From Mnemiopsis leidyi (Eukaryota > Ctenophora > Tentaculata > Lobata > Bolinopsidae): a DNA stretch of 64,000 nucleotides. The DNA is taken from positions 74,952 through 138,951 of the forward strand of contig JH154895.1 of assembly GCA_000226015.1 (NCBI GenBank), in the 5' to 3' direction. Below are more notes on the stretch, generated by a model. That model ran no database searches. It was not told the DNA's origin and saw only the letters and a program-made list of their open reading frames with translations. How positions within the stretch are numbered: the first letter of the stretch is position 1. The letters are not shown here.

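Overview
The window is animal nuclear DNA: AT-rich, dense in short introns (mostly 150-500 bp, GT-AG), with no operons. The content (a very large immunoglobulin-superfamily gene, a pair of flavin amine oxidase genes, a secreted cysteine-rich GPI-type protein) suggests a marine invertebrate. A non-bilaterian such as a cnidarian or ctenophore is plausible, but the species cannot be fixed from sequence alone.

Region 1 (1-6.4 kb, plus strand): two tandem paralogous flavin-dependent amine/L-amino-acid oxidase-like genes. Each has a tiny first exon followed by one long exon. The first (676-2756) is intact. The second (4134-6334) is open throughout except for a single in-frame TAG at 5192-5194.

Region 2 (6.85-64 kb, minus strand): one giant gene, open at both window edges, built from Ig-like domains. 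Read 5' to 3' (high to low coordinates) it has: the tail of one domain (63972-64000); ten Ig domains each split over two exons (D2-D11, 63744 to 47190); a strictly alternating array of two single-exon Ig types, A (about 101 aa) and B (about 107 aa), in the order A1-B1-A2 ... B39-A40 (46969 to 9042, 79 domains); then three more split domains (D12-D14) and half of a fourth (D15, 8813 to 6851). All exon joins that I derived are phase-consistent, and every domain starts and ends in phase 1. The coding part visible here is about 28.7 kb, roughly 9,500 residues. No signal peptide, membrane segment or final stop lies inside the window.

Region 3 (48.06-55.77 kb): a long intron of the giant gene. It contains an intronless same-strand gene (49006-50589) for a 527-residue secreted, cysteine-rich, probably GPI-anchored protein, plus an AT microsatellite with an assembly gap and a decayed copy of a neighbouring Ig exon.

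The main point of interest is the 79-domain two-type array. Its sequence is strongly homogenised, it contains a recent copy event that carries intron sequence over 16.7 kb, one of its 39 B exons is cleanly interrupted by an intron, and every array exon is frame-neutral, so any could be skipped in splicing.
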